In this document: positions 52,181-60,283 of the stretch, piece by piece
Layout of the letters: every line of letters starts with the position of its first letter
Position numbering within the stretch: position 1 is the stretch's first letter
Origin: a bacterium
Lineage (GTDB): Bacteria; UBP6; UBA1177
Assembly (NCBI GenBank): GCA_016290135.1
Contig: JAEESW010000004.1
Coordinates: 54,243 to 118,242, forward strand
DNA: 64,000 nucleotides
Reading direction: 5' to 3'
The notes under the pieces: generated by a model
Seen by the model: the letters and a program-made list of their open reading frames with translations, nothing else
What the model was told of the DNA's origin: nothing
Databases searched by the model: none
Translations under genes and position numbers: made by a program

Positions 52181-55180
52181 TCAGTTTTTCTTCATTCTGA
52201 AAGCAAGAGCCGAAAGGAGAAGCATTGCCGCAGCTGCAAGAGCGAAGAGCATCGTGTCGCCATTGCTTTCCGCAGCTGTTATCGAGCATCCGCCGTCTCC
52301 GCCGCAGTCTTCAAGTTTGGGATCACAGAAGTAATCGTAAGGTCTTGAATCGACCGGAAGACCAAGGACGGAAAGTTCGTTTACGGTGATCGCCGAAACC
52401 TGGACCTGAGCCGTGTCGCCGTCTTCAAGAGCAAGCTCTGCCTTTATCGTGAGATATTTGTCGGTGTTCTGCGGAACATCGAAATTGAGCGTGAACTGGT
52501 GTCTCTGAAGCCCTTCGAAACTGGTCGTCGAAGCGATCTCGGTGTCGCCTGCGCCGTCGTTGTCGGTGTCTTCGTATACTGCGAGTTTCGTGATGCCTTT
52601 GCCGAAAGAAGCGAAGCCGCTCTTCGGAACTTTGATCGTCATCTTTTTGATCGTCTCGTCAGCGCCGTTTGCCTTTACGCGGATCTGAAGGATGTCGCGG
52701 AATTTGTTCATTTCCGATTTCGCGGGGACTTCAGGATCGTTCATGCCTTTCGTGACGATGAAAGCTTTGTCGGGCTCGAACTGGAATTTGCTGAAAACTA
52801 CAGGGAGTCCTTCAAGAACGGGTGTTCCGCCGTCGGAAAGCGTGATGCCGCCGTCTTTTTCGATCGACGGAGCAAAGTATGCGCTGTTGGAGATCTGAGC
52901 GTCCTCTTTGTATTTTGCACTGAGCGCGAAAAGGACATTGTTCTTCTTGTTGCTCCAAAGCCTGTTTTCGGGATTCGAAGCCGAGAATGTTGCGTATCCG
53001 GAAGAGAGGGCGTCGGTCGAAGCCATGAGGACGTCGCCTTCGTCAACGATGCCGTTGCTGTTCATGTCGTTATACATCTTGAGATCGGAGATCTGGATGT
53101 TGGAGTCGTTGACGTTGATCTTGAGTTTGACCGATTCAAGGTTGAAGTAGCATTTTTCACCGCTGCCGGCAAGTTCGAGCTGGCCGATGACAAGGTCGGT
53201 CTGCGGATTTGCGATGAAGATCGTCTCGCTGTTGAGGCTGTTTTTGCCCTGAGCCGCGGTCACTGCGCTGTCGGAACATCTGACTATCGACGGATCTTCG
53301 GAGCATGCGCCGGTTTCGGTGTCGCAGATATACCCTTCAGCACAGTCTTCGTTCTTGGTGCATGCAGCCGCTCCTACACCGCCGCAGTCTGAAAGATCGA
53401 CAGCGTCCTGCGAGTTGACGCAACCTGCGGGGAGCATTCTGAGTTTGACCGGGATACCGAGATTCGTTTTGTAGTCGTTGATACCGGGGGTCTTGTAGAA
53501 TGCAGTGTTCTCAATGATCTGGTTTTTGGGGGTGTCGCTTTTGACCTTTGCTCTGAAACGGACCATGATGAGATCTTCGCATGCAAGGTAGTCGCTGCCG
53601 TCGGGGCAGAAGTTGAGCGAATCGGAAACCTTGAAACCGCTTTCAAGCGGGAATCCGTTTTTGTCAGGGATCGGGAGCCAGCGTGTCGCGATTTTTTTGC
53701 CCCCTTCAGTTTTGAAGCTGGTAGCATATTCGGTCGAACCCGGAACATATTCCATTCCTGCGGGGATGGTGTCTGTTACGGTGATCGCGCCGGTGGAGTC
53801 GCTTCCCCAGTTCTGGATCCTGAGCGCGAAAGTGTGTTCAAGACCGTTCTGGCACCATTTGCCTTCGATAGCATTTGCGTCGAAGTTGTTAGCCGGGGTG
53901 CAGGCTACTTTTTCGGGTTCTGCCGGGATATCGAACTGCGGAGCCTTGGTATCGACCGATACGATCATGTAGTTCGTGATGACAGAGTCCTGGTTCGCGC
54001 CGATCCTGAGCGCTATCCTTTTGCCGCCTTTGTTGAAGTGCGCCGCGTAGGAAGCGTCGGAATATGAATCCATGACGAAAGTGTCGACATCCATACCGTA
54101 TTCGATCTCCTCGTAGTTGAGGACAGGCGGCTCTCCGCCGATGCATGTCGGTGCGCTGTCGTTGTAGCCGTAAACGGAAGAAATCGAGTTGAACATCTCG
54201 GTGTAGTCAAGATGGATGAAATCCTTGTCGGCAAAAGCCTCAGGGTTGCATTTGTTGCTGATGGGAAGCCAGTCTATGCCTTCGCCCTGGACCTGGATAC
54301 CTTCCGGAACGAGCATGTGGCCTTCGGGGTTCGCGTCAGCAAGTCCCGGGTCGCCTTCGTGGGTCGCAAGAGTGATCCTGATCTCGGGATCTATCGGGAA
54401 TTCGAAGCCGGTGACGTTGATCTCGCTGAGCTCATGCCAGTAGACCTTGAAACCGTCATACATGTAGATCTTTTTCGGGCTGATCTCGACAGACGAGTAG
54501 ATGAGGACGATCGACCAGTCTGCGACCATTTCAGTCGAGCCTTTGTAAACATTGTCGTTTGCGCATTCAAGGCCGGAGAGCGTGTAGTTTCCGATGAGGG
54601 AGTAGCCGTCGTAGAAAGCAGCTCCTTCAACTGCGCCCGCTCTTCCTTTTTCCTGAATGGATTTGAAGAAATCGAGGACTTTTACACGGTAGGTGTACCA
54701 GCTTTTGTTCGGGTCTTCGGCATCTCTTACGCCGTCAAACTCAAAATCGACAGTTCCTGCTTCGGAAACTTTGTAAGCCTTTTTTCCTTTGATGGTCTGG
54801 CTTTCGCTTATCGAACCGTCGCTGGAAACGAAAGAGAGGCTGACTTCGCTGTCTGTCGTCGCGTCTTTCTTTGCGACAGGCTGTGCTGCAGTCCAGATAA
54901 TGTAGGCGTCTTCTATGATGGCATCAGCGGGAATGTGGGAAATACCGAGTTCGTAGGTGCTGGAATCTCTGCAGGTGTCTCCTTGCGGGTTTTGAGGATT
55001 TGAATCCTGCTCTTTGTTGTCAAGGAGTGATTTGAACATGACATGGTAGCCATAAGCTCCGTCTTCCCATTTGAGTTCCGTTCCTCTGTATTTCGAGACG
55101 GAAGGACCGATGGCTTTAGCGCCCGCCGCGAACGGCATAAGGAGCGCAAGGATAAAGATAATAAAAAGTTTTTTACTCAT
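52181..55180 (-). CDS. Large exported protein with MYXO-CTERM-like sorting signal
   Basis: A 999-residue surface protein. A signal peptide (MSKKLFIIFILALLMPFAAG) leads to a ~430-residue part with few Cys. A DUF11-like domain follows at ~440-590 (GAITVTDTIPAGMEYVPGST), then a short Cys-rich unit, CTKNEDCAEGYICDTETGAC, as found in myxobacterial proteins. A further ~330 residues are of beta type. The end, GGDGGCSITAAESNGDTM then a hydrophobic helix and FRMKKN, has the Cys-helix-basic layout of MYXO-CTERM. Start ATG 55180 follows GAGGTG. Function unknown; a cell-surface or wall role is inferred. Confidence 0.7.
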   Translation of the reverse strand: MSKKLFIIFILALLMPFAAGAKAIGPSVSKYRGTELKWEDGAYGYHVMFKSLLDNKEQDSNPQNPQGDTCRDSSTYELGISHIPADAIIEDAYIIWTAAQPVAKKDATTDSEVSLSFVSSDGSISESQTIKGKKAYKVSEAGTVDFEFDGVRDAEDPNKSWYTYRVKVLDFFKSIQEKGRAGAVEGAAFYDGYSLIGNYTLSGLECANDNVYKGSTEMVADWSIVLIYSSVEISPKKIYMYDGFKVYWHELSEINVTGFEFPIDPEIRITLATHEGDPGLADANPEGHMLVPEGIQVQGEGIDWLPISNKCNPEAFADKDFIHLDYTEMFNSISSVYGYNDSAPTCIGGEPPVLNYEEIEYGMDVDTFVMDSYSDASYAAHFNKGGKRIALRIGANQDSVITNYMIVSVDTKAPQFDIPAEPEKVACTPANNFDANAIEGKWCQNGLEHTFALRIQNWGSDSTGAITVTDTIPAGMEYVPGSTEYATSFKTEGGKKIATRWLPIPDKNGFPLESGFKVSDSLNFCPDGSDYLACEDLIMVRFRAKVKSDTPKNQIIENTAFYKTPGINDYKTNLGIPVKLRMLPAGCVNSQDAVDLSDCGGVGAAACTKNEDCAEGYICDTETGACSEDPSIVRCSDSAVTAAQGKNSLNSETIFIANPQTDLVIGQLELAGSGEKCYFNLESVKLKINVNDSNIQISDLKMYNDMNSNGIVDEGDVLMASTDALSSGYATFSASNPENRLWSNKKNNVLFALSAKYKEDAQISNSAYFAPSIEKDGGITLSDGGTPVLEGLPVVFSKFQFEPDKAFIVTKGMNDPEVPAKSEMNKFRDILQIRVKANGADETIKKMTIKVPKSGFASFGKGITKLAVYEDTDNDGAGDTEIASTTSFEGLQRHQFTLNFDVPQNTDKYLTIKAELALEDGDTAQVQVSAITVNELSVLGLPVDSRPYDYFCDPKLEDCGGDGGCSITAAESNGDTMLFALAAAAMLLLSALAFRMKKN

Positions 55181-55301
55181 TAAAATCACCTCAACCAAAG
55201 TAAAAATGTTAAAAAGTACACTACAAAAACACGGCTAATCATAGCCGCAAGGCTTTTTTTGTCAAAGGTTATTTTTAGAATTGTTTTTTTGAACAGCTGA
55301 T

Positions 55302-56180
55302 TCAGTCGCTGTCTTCGTCAGGTTTTATCAGTTCGACTATCTGCTGATCGCAGAAAACGGCGTTTATCTCCCTGCCGTTGGCAAGTCTGAAACGGCCGCG
55401 TCCGTGCCATTTGCCGTTCTTCCATTCGCCTGAATATTCGGCTTTGTCACTGTATTTGAAGGTGCCGCTCCCCGATATCGCCCCCTCCTTGAATTCGCCG
55501 TAATACGAACTACCGTCGGGAAAGATCAGAGAGCCGTAGCCGTCCATTTTGTCGTTTTTCCATGTGCCGTTGTATTTTATGCCGCTTGCGTAAAGGTAGA
55601 TCCCCTGTCCGTTTTTCTGTCCCTCTTTCCAGTTTCCTTCATAAACATCGCCGTTTTCAAGCACGAGTTTTCCTTTTCCGTCGCGGAGACCGTCAAAGGT
55701 TTCGCCGTAATATCCCGGCTTAGGTTTAGGTTTTTCCGCCGGTTTTAATGGTTCAGGCGGTAGAGACGTTTCATGAAACGTCTGTACAGGCCGGGGTTCT
55801 GGTTCCGTTGGCAGAGACGTTTGTGCGGGTTTGGATTCTGTTTCTGGTTCCTTTGGTAGAGACGTTTCATGAAACGTCTGTACAGGTCGGGGTTCTGGTT
55901 CCTGAGGCAGAGATGTTGACGTCTCTTCAGGCGCCGCGGGTTTTTCTTCCGGTTTTTTTTCCTTTTCCTTCTCTTTTTTCCGATATTTTTTCGGAAGTTC
56001 GATTAGGTTTTCCGAAGGCTTTTTGTAGTCTTCACGGTATCCGTTTATCCTTTCGTCGGTCCGTGGCAGAGGTGCGATCTCGCGTCCTTCCGCCAGAGAT
56101 CCTGCCGATTCGATGTCATCATCCGCGCTTGAATAGAAGAAAAGCGATATAAGAAAAAAGAAAGTGATGAGAGTTTTCAT
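55302..56180 (-). CDS. Exported MORN-repeat protein with palindrome-derived linker
   Basis: A 292-residue protein with a signal peptide (MKTLITFFFLISLFFYSSA). Residues ~65-155 are a Pro/Glu/Lys-rich linker with repeats VQTFHETSLPxEPE. Residues ~155-280 are about five MORN repeats (GVYEGNWKEGQKNGQG type). The VQTFHET segments are encoded by copies of the 20-base palindrome AGACGTTTCATGAAACGTCT at 55764-55783 and 55860-55879, with decayed copies at ~55814 and ~55910. It begins 17 bases after the LPP20-like gene and lacks a clear Shine-Dalgarno, so it may be coupled to it. Confidence 0.8.
   Translation of the reverse strand: MKTLITFFFLISLFFYSSADDDIESAGSLAEGREIAPLPRTDERINGYREDYKKPSENLIELPKKYRKKEKEKEKKPEEKPAAPEETSTSLPQEPEPRPVQTFHETSLPKEPETESKPAQTSLPTEPEPRPVQTFHETSLPPEPLKPAEKPKPKPGYYGETFDGLRDGKGKLVLENGDVYEGNWKEGQKNGQGIYLYASGIKYNGTWKNDKMDGYGSLIFPDGSSYYGEFKEGAISGSGTFKYSDKAEYSGEWKNGKWHGRGRFRLANGREINAVFCDQQIVELIKPDEDSD
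55764..55783. repeat. GAGACG palindrome inside MORN gene, copy 1
   Basis: A perfect 20-base palindrome AGACGTTTCATGAAACGTCT. Extended by GTAG/GTAC flanks it is a 28-base palindrome with one mismatch. It encodes QTFHETS in frame. Confidence 0.85.
55860..55879. repeat. GAGACG palindrome inside MORN gene, copy 2
   Basis: Same 20-base palindrome and same reading phase as the copy at 55764-55783, 96 bases apart. Confidence 0.85.
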
Positions 56181-56197
56181 GAAAATTTGGAGGAAAA

Positions 56198-56773
56198 TTA
56201 TTTTTTCTGAGCTTCGATCTCTTTTGAAAGTTCGTCAAAAGCCTTGTCCGCCCTTTCGGTGACCGCTTTTCTGACGCTTTCGCTGAGCTGGCTCATGCTG
56301 TTTACGGAAATTTTGAATTTTTCAAGATCAGCGCACATAAGGACATAAAGCGTTCCGGAATCTGAGATCCAGCTTTCTTTCTGCTCAGTGCCTGAAAGCG
56401 TGATGTCCGTGATCTGTTTCGCTACATCGACGATGTGCTGCTCGTCATTTGCCGCTGTGCCGAATTCTTCTCCGCCGGTCGTTGTCGACTGGTAGTCTTT
56501 GAGCATCGACTGGACTTTGAGTTCGAGCATCCTTGCGATCTCGGTCCTGCCTCTGCCGGCTGCCGAGGTGCGCATCATAGAAACATTCCTGGATCCTGCT
56601 GCGCTTCCTACGCCGCATATTTCTTTAGCTGTGCTGGAACTGCCGAGCACCCATTTCGGAGCGCCGTCGAATTCGTTTTTTACAGCGTTGCCTGTTTTTT
56701 TGTCAGCGCTTCCGCATGCGGACAAAACCAAAAGAAGAATGACGGAAATAATAGAAAACACCGATTTTTTCAT
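56198..56773 (-). CDS. LPP20-family lipoprotein
   Basis: A 191-residue lipoprotein. The signal ends with the lipobox LSAC near residue 20. The mature part carries the LPP20 hallmark FDGAPKWVLGSSSTAKEICG followed by VGSA, then ARMLELKVQSMLKDY and TLSGTEQKESWIS ... LYVLMCADLEKF, as in LPP20/LpoA-like proteins. GGGAGG stands before ATG 56773. The longer frame that continues to 57808 is antisense to clpA and is not taken as coding. Confidence 0.82.
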   Translation of the reverse strand: MKKSVFSIISVILLLVLSACGSADKKTGNAVKNEFDGAPKWVLGSSSTAKEICGVGSAAGSRNVSMMRTSAAGRGRTEIARMLELKVQSMLKDYQSTTTGGEEFGTAANDEQHIVDVAKQITDITLSGTEQKESWISDSGTLYVLMCADLEKFKISVNSMSQLSESVRKAVTERADKAFDELSKEIEAQKK

Positions 56774-56920
56774 GACTGCCTCCCATAGTATTAAACAAAA
56801 ACGGCGATATTTTATCCAAAGTGCCGGAACAGTCAAGTTTTGTTGAAGAATCTCTATAAAATTGTTGAAAAAGAGCACTGTTTGCTCTAAACTGCACCGC
56901 TTTTGTTTTTGGAGGCGATT

Positions 56921-59185
56921 TTGTCCGAATCTCAGGATACCGCACTGGTTTCGCTTTACGGCGAGGCTCTTGATTTTGCCGAAAGGATGCAGAGTCCTTT
57001 GAATTCCCTCCATTTTCTTCTTGCCTATTTTTCTGCTCCGAGCGAGGCTTCCGCGATATTCGAAAGTCTCGGGATCACCTATCAGGATGTTGCCAAGACC
57101 TACAATTTCATGGCGAAAAACGCAAAACTTTCCGGCGTGAACATTGAAGAGAAAAAGGGGATGATAAAACAGCTCGAGGAAAACGCCGGTACATACCGCA
57201 TGAACGCCGGCCAGCCGGTAAATCCGACCCATTTTCTTGCGGCGCTGGTCAGCACAAGAGAGTCGATCGCCTACCGGATCCTCGATAAAATGGGAAGGAT
57301 CTCCGAGCTCCGCGTGGCTGCGATGAAACACATCGACGCACCGACGAGAAAAGCTCAGAACCGTGCCGGCGAGATGGTGAAGGAATCGACGAAAGTCTAT
57401 CCGAGATTCGATACAGAGACCAAAAGCCCTGAGGCACCGGGAAGCGACGAAAACGCTCTCGCCCTCTTCGGAAGGAATCTTACGCAGGAAGCTCTCGAAG
57501 GAAAAATAGATCCTGTTTTCGGCAGAGGCAGGGAGATCGAGTCGATAATCGACATCCTTGGCAGAAAAAACAGCAACAACCCAATGATCATAGGTCCGGC
57601 GGGAAGCGGCAAAACGGCGATCGTCGAGGCTGTAGCTCTCAGGCAGAAAGACGGCCTGCTGCCGGGCATCGAGATCTGGGAACTCAAACTTTCGTCTCTT
57701 GTCGGAGGGACGGAATACCGCGGATCGCTCGAAAAGAGGATAACGGAACTGCTTGATTATGTTGAGAAAAATCGTGACAGCATCGTGATCTTCATCGACG
57801 AGATACACCTTCTTTTCTCTTCCGGCAGCGATACTGTCGCGAATATGCTCAAACCTGCACTTTCACGCGGCAACTTTCCACTCATCGGGGCAACGACGAC
57901 TGACGAATTCAACAGATTCATCGCGAAAGACCCTGCGATGGAGCGGCGCTTTTCGATAGTCAAAGTCGAAGAGCCCAGGAACGACGAGCTTCTGACGATA
58001 GTCACGAACGCGGCCAAAACTCTTGAAAAGTATCACGGAGTCGTTTTCGGCGGCGAAGATTTCATAAAAGCGGCGATAACGCTGAGCGACCGCTATATTT
58101 CAGGCAAAAGCCAGCCTGACAAGGTCCTCTCTCTTCTTGACACGCTGGGAAGCATCCTGAAACGCGAGCGGAGGCAGACGGCGGAAACTGACGACCTGGT
58201 CTTTCTGGTCTCCAGCCGGACGGGGATACCGCCCGAGAATCTCCTCATCGACACGGCGAGGATCGTGAATACTCTGCCTGAAGTCCTCGACCGCTTCATT
58301 GTCGGGCAGAAAAGCGCGAAGGAGCGCATTTCCAGGATCTTTGCAAGAAAATTCAGCAGCAAACCGGCAGGCAAACCGCTTGCGTCGATGATTTTTGCAG
58401 GTCCCACCGGGACAGGAAAAACCGAAACAGCGAAAAAACTGGCGAATTTCCTCTTCGGAAGTCCAGACAGAATGGTCGTTTTTGATATGAGCGAATTTCA
58501 GGAGCCTCATTCGGTTTCGAAACTTATCGGCGCTCCTCCGGGATATTCAGGCTACGACGAAGGAGGCAAGCTGACTGAAGCGTTCAGGCGCGAACCTTAC
58601 CAGCTTCTGCTGCTCGACGAGATCGAAAAGGCGCATCCCAAAGTGCTCACCATTTTTCTACAGATCCTTGAAGAGGGGCGCGTTTCCGACACTCGCGGAT
58701 TTACGGCCGACATGAGCGAATCGATAATAATCATGACTACCAATTTGGGGGCGGAACTCTTCTCTGCGGGCAGAGTAGGTTTCGGAGAGACCGACACTGG
58801 TGCCCGCTCGGCAGAAATAGTCAATAAGATCGAGTCTTTTCTCTCGCCCGAACTTGTCAACCGCGTCGATGACATAGTTCTTTTCAAACCTTTTTCGCAG
58901 GAGGAGCTTGTCAAACTTGCCGGCTCTGCTCTGAATGAGATCCAGAAAAGGCTCAACGGCATGGGAATGTGCTCTCTTTCGATCGAAGACAGAAAATCGG
59001 CACAGGAGCTCATCGTTTCGAAGATGACTGCCCGCGACAGACTCATGGGGGCGCGTGCCGTAAAAAGGATAGCCGGAAAATTTTTCGAAGGGGCTTTTCT
59101 TGAGGAATACTACAAAAATTCAGGGAAAGAGACCGATTTTCTGTGCAGTGTCCGTGACGGAGAATTCGTTTTCACAAAAGAGTGA
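56921..59185 (+). CDS. clpA: ATP-dependent Clp protease ATP-binding subunit ClpA
   Basis: AAA+ unfoldase feeding substrates to ClpP. The N-domain covers residues 1-~140. AAA-1 has Walker A GPAGSGKTAIVEAVAL and Walker B IVIFIDEIHLLF. AAA-2 has GPTGTGKTETAKKLANFLF and LLLLDEIEKAHP. A VGF tripeptide in SAGRVGFGETD stands at the place of the ClpP-docking loop. Length 754 is as in E. coli ClpA. I chose TTG 56921 because GGAGG lies 5 bases before it; no ATG fits. clpS is not adjacent and no clpP is in the window. Confidence 0.9.
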   Translation: MSESQDTALVSLYGEALDFAERMQSPLNSLHFLLAYFSAPSEASAIFESLGITYQDVAKTYNFMAKNAKLSGVNIEEKKGMIKQLEENAGTYRMNAGQPVNPTHFLAALVSTRESIAYRILDKMGRISELRVAAMKHIDAPTRKAQNRAGEMVKESTKVYPRFDTETKSPEAPGSDENALALFGRNLTQEALEGKIDPVFGRGREIESIIDILGRKNSNNPMIIGPAGSGKTAIVEAVALRQKDGLLPGIEIWELKLSSLVGGTEYRGSLEKRITELLDYVEKNRDSIVIFIDEIHLLFSSGSDTVANMLKPALSRGNFPLIGATTTDEFNRFIAKDPAMERRFSIVKVEEPRNDELLTIVTNAAKTLEKYHGVVFGGEDFIKAAITLSDRYISGKSQPDKVLSLLDTLGSILKRERRQTAETDDLVFLVSSRTGIPPENLLIDTARIVNTLPEVLDRFIVGQKSAKERISRIFARKFSSKPAGKPLASMIFAGPTGTGKTETAKKLANFLFGSPDRMVVFDMSEFQEPHSVSKLIGAPPGYSGYDEGGKLTEAFRREPYQLLLLDEIEKAHPKVLTIFLQILEEGRVSDTRGFTADMSESIIIMTTNLGAELFSAGRVGFGETDTGARSAEIVNKIESFLSPELVNRVDDIVLFKPFSQEELVKLAGSALNEIQKRLNGMGMCSLSIEDRKSAQELIVSKMTARDRLMGARAVKRIAGKFFEGAFLEEYYKNSGKETDFLCSVRDGEFVFTKE

Positions 59186-59188
59186 TCA

Positions 59189-59401
59189 TTACTTTTCTTT
59201 CAGAAGGTTCTCAAAGTATGCAATCATGTCTTTCGCGCGGAGTTTTTTCTTTCTGACAAGGTTGAGTTCCGCTTCATCCTGCGGAGTAAAGATCTTTTTC
59301 GAGGAAAGTTCACCCGATCTTTCGTTCAGTTTCGAATGTTCTTCTTTAAGCTGCTTCAACTTTTCAAGAATCTCTTCACGCGAAAAACTGTCCTGACCCA
59401 T
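59189..59401 (-). CDS. Possible separately translated DUF465-like small protein
   Basis: An in-frame ATG at 59401 inside the tsaB fusion is preceded by AGGAGG (59407-59412 on the other strand) at a spacing of 5 bases. It would give a 70-residue protein MGQDSFSREEILEKLKQL..., the normal size of free DUF465 proteins. The site is seen; its use is inferred. Confidence 0.5.
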   Translation of the reverse strand: MGQDSFSREEILEKLKQLKEEHSKLNERSGELSSKKIFTPQDEAELNLVRKKKLRAKDMIAYFENLLKEK

Positions 59402-60130
59402 TTTTGCCTCCTGAAGCTCTGCTTCAACATAAAAATTGCCGTTACTGTCAAGATTTGCCGGTAAGATCACATGGTTGACTATGTAAGGTTCTGAGATCAC
59501 ATTCACTTTTTTAGTATCGGGGATCGCATCGAATCTGCTTCTGTCGAAAGAAAAACCGTCAAAACGCACATTTTTGACAGAAAAGATCCTGTTCAGTTCA
59601 TGGACCACCCCGCTTTCGCACTCGACAGGGGCGGCTATCTCGGCTTTTCTGCCCGAAAGACCTTCAAAAAAAGCGGGAATATTGTCGTAAGGCGGCTTTA
59701 TGAAGATGTCGCCGCGCAGAATTTTATTGTTTTTATCGAGGACCGCCGCGAAATACTCGCCTTTGTTGAATGGGATGAGAACGATCCTTATATCTTCGGA
59801 GCACGGCCCTGAAAGCGCGGAAATGAACGAAAAAGAACTCACGGTCTCGACCGTTTCCACTCCGAGCGAGTAGATGTAGGCGAGAAAAAACGCCGTTCCG
59901 GTCTTTATCCCGGTAAAAGCTCCGGGCCCGTTGCCGATAACGACTCGCGGAAGTTCCGTCAGATCAAGCTGAGAGACAACTTTTTCAAACTCTTCCGGCA
60001 GAAAGCGGCTGAGCCTGGATTTTTCAAAGCTCTCTGCCTTGAAGACCACTTTTTTCTCATCTGCACCGCCAAAAAAAATATTGGAAGAAGAAGCGTCGAA
60101 AACAAGAATATTTTTGAATTTTTCAGCCAA
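59189..60130 (-). CDS. tsaB: TsaB-like protein fused to a DUF465-like domain
   Basis: Residues 1-~235 are TsaB, partner of TsaD in making the t6A37 tRNA modification: NILVFDASSSNIFFGG at the start and VIGNGPGAFTGIKTG near residue 70 are diagnostic. The rest, from ~244, is a 70-residue helical-hairpin domain with LKQLKEEHSKLNERSGEL and DEAELNLVRKKKLRAKDMI, the pattern of DUF465/YdcH proteins. Such a fusion is unusual. There is no stop between the parts, but a strong internal ribosome binding site precedes the second (next entry). It converges on clpA by 3 bases. Confidence 0.78.
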   Translation of the reverse strand: MAEKFKNILVFDASSSNIFFGGADEKKVVFKAESFEKSRLSRFLPEEFEKVVSQLDLTELPRVVIGNGPGAFTGIKTGTAFFLAYIYSLGVETVETVSSFSFISALSGPCSEDIRIVLIPFNKGEYFAAVLDKNNKILRGDIFIKPPYDNIPAFFEGLSGRKAEIAAPVECESGVVHELNRIFSVKNVRFDGFSFDRSRFDAIPDTKKVNVISEPYIVNHVILPANLDSNGNFYVEAELQEAKMGQDSFSREEILEKLKQLKEEHSKLNERSGELSSKKIFTPQDEAELNLVRKKKLRAKDMIAYFENLLKEK

Positions 60131-60237
60131 ATCACACCCTTAAATATCCACAAAACGCCTAATTATGCTGTCGGTGCATTTTAAATCAAGAAAAATCGTA
60201 TTTTCAGCCATTTATCACTTTAAAAAAAAATAATTTC

Positions 60238-60246
60238 TGCTAAAAT
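60238..60246 (+). promoter_or_regulatory. Extended -10 promoter of phosphomannomutase gene
   Basis: TGCTAAAAT matches the TGn-extended -10 type, 37 bases before the ATG. The expected -35 position is poor, as tolerated by this class. Confidence 0.4.
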
Positions 60247-60283
60247 ACTGCGGTTTTTTTAAAGACTTTTTGCGGAGAAAAAG

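Noticed and set aside
52499..53392. A 297-codon frame opposite the large exported protein gene
   Set aside because: Antisense shadow of a gene with signal peptide, domains and sorting signal.
56774..57808. Upstream extension of the LPP20-like frame on the minus strand
   Set aside because: It is antisense to the start of clpA; the lipoprotein signal peptide at 56773 marks the true start.
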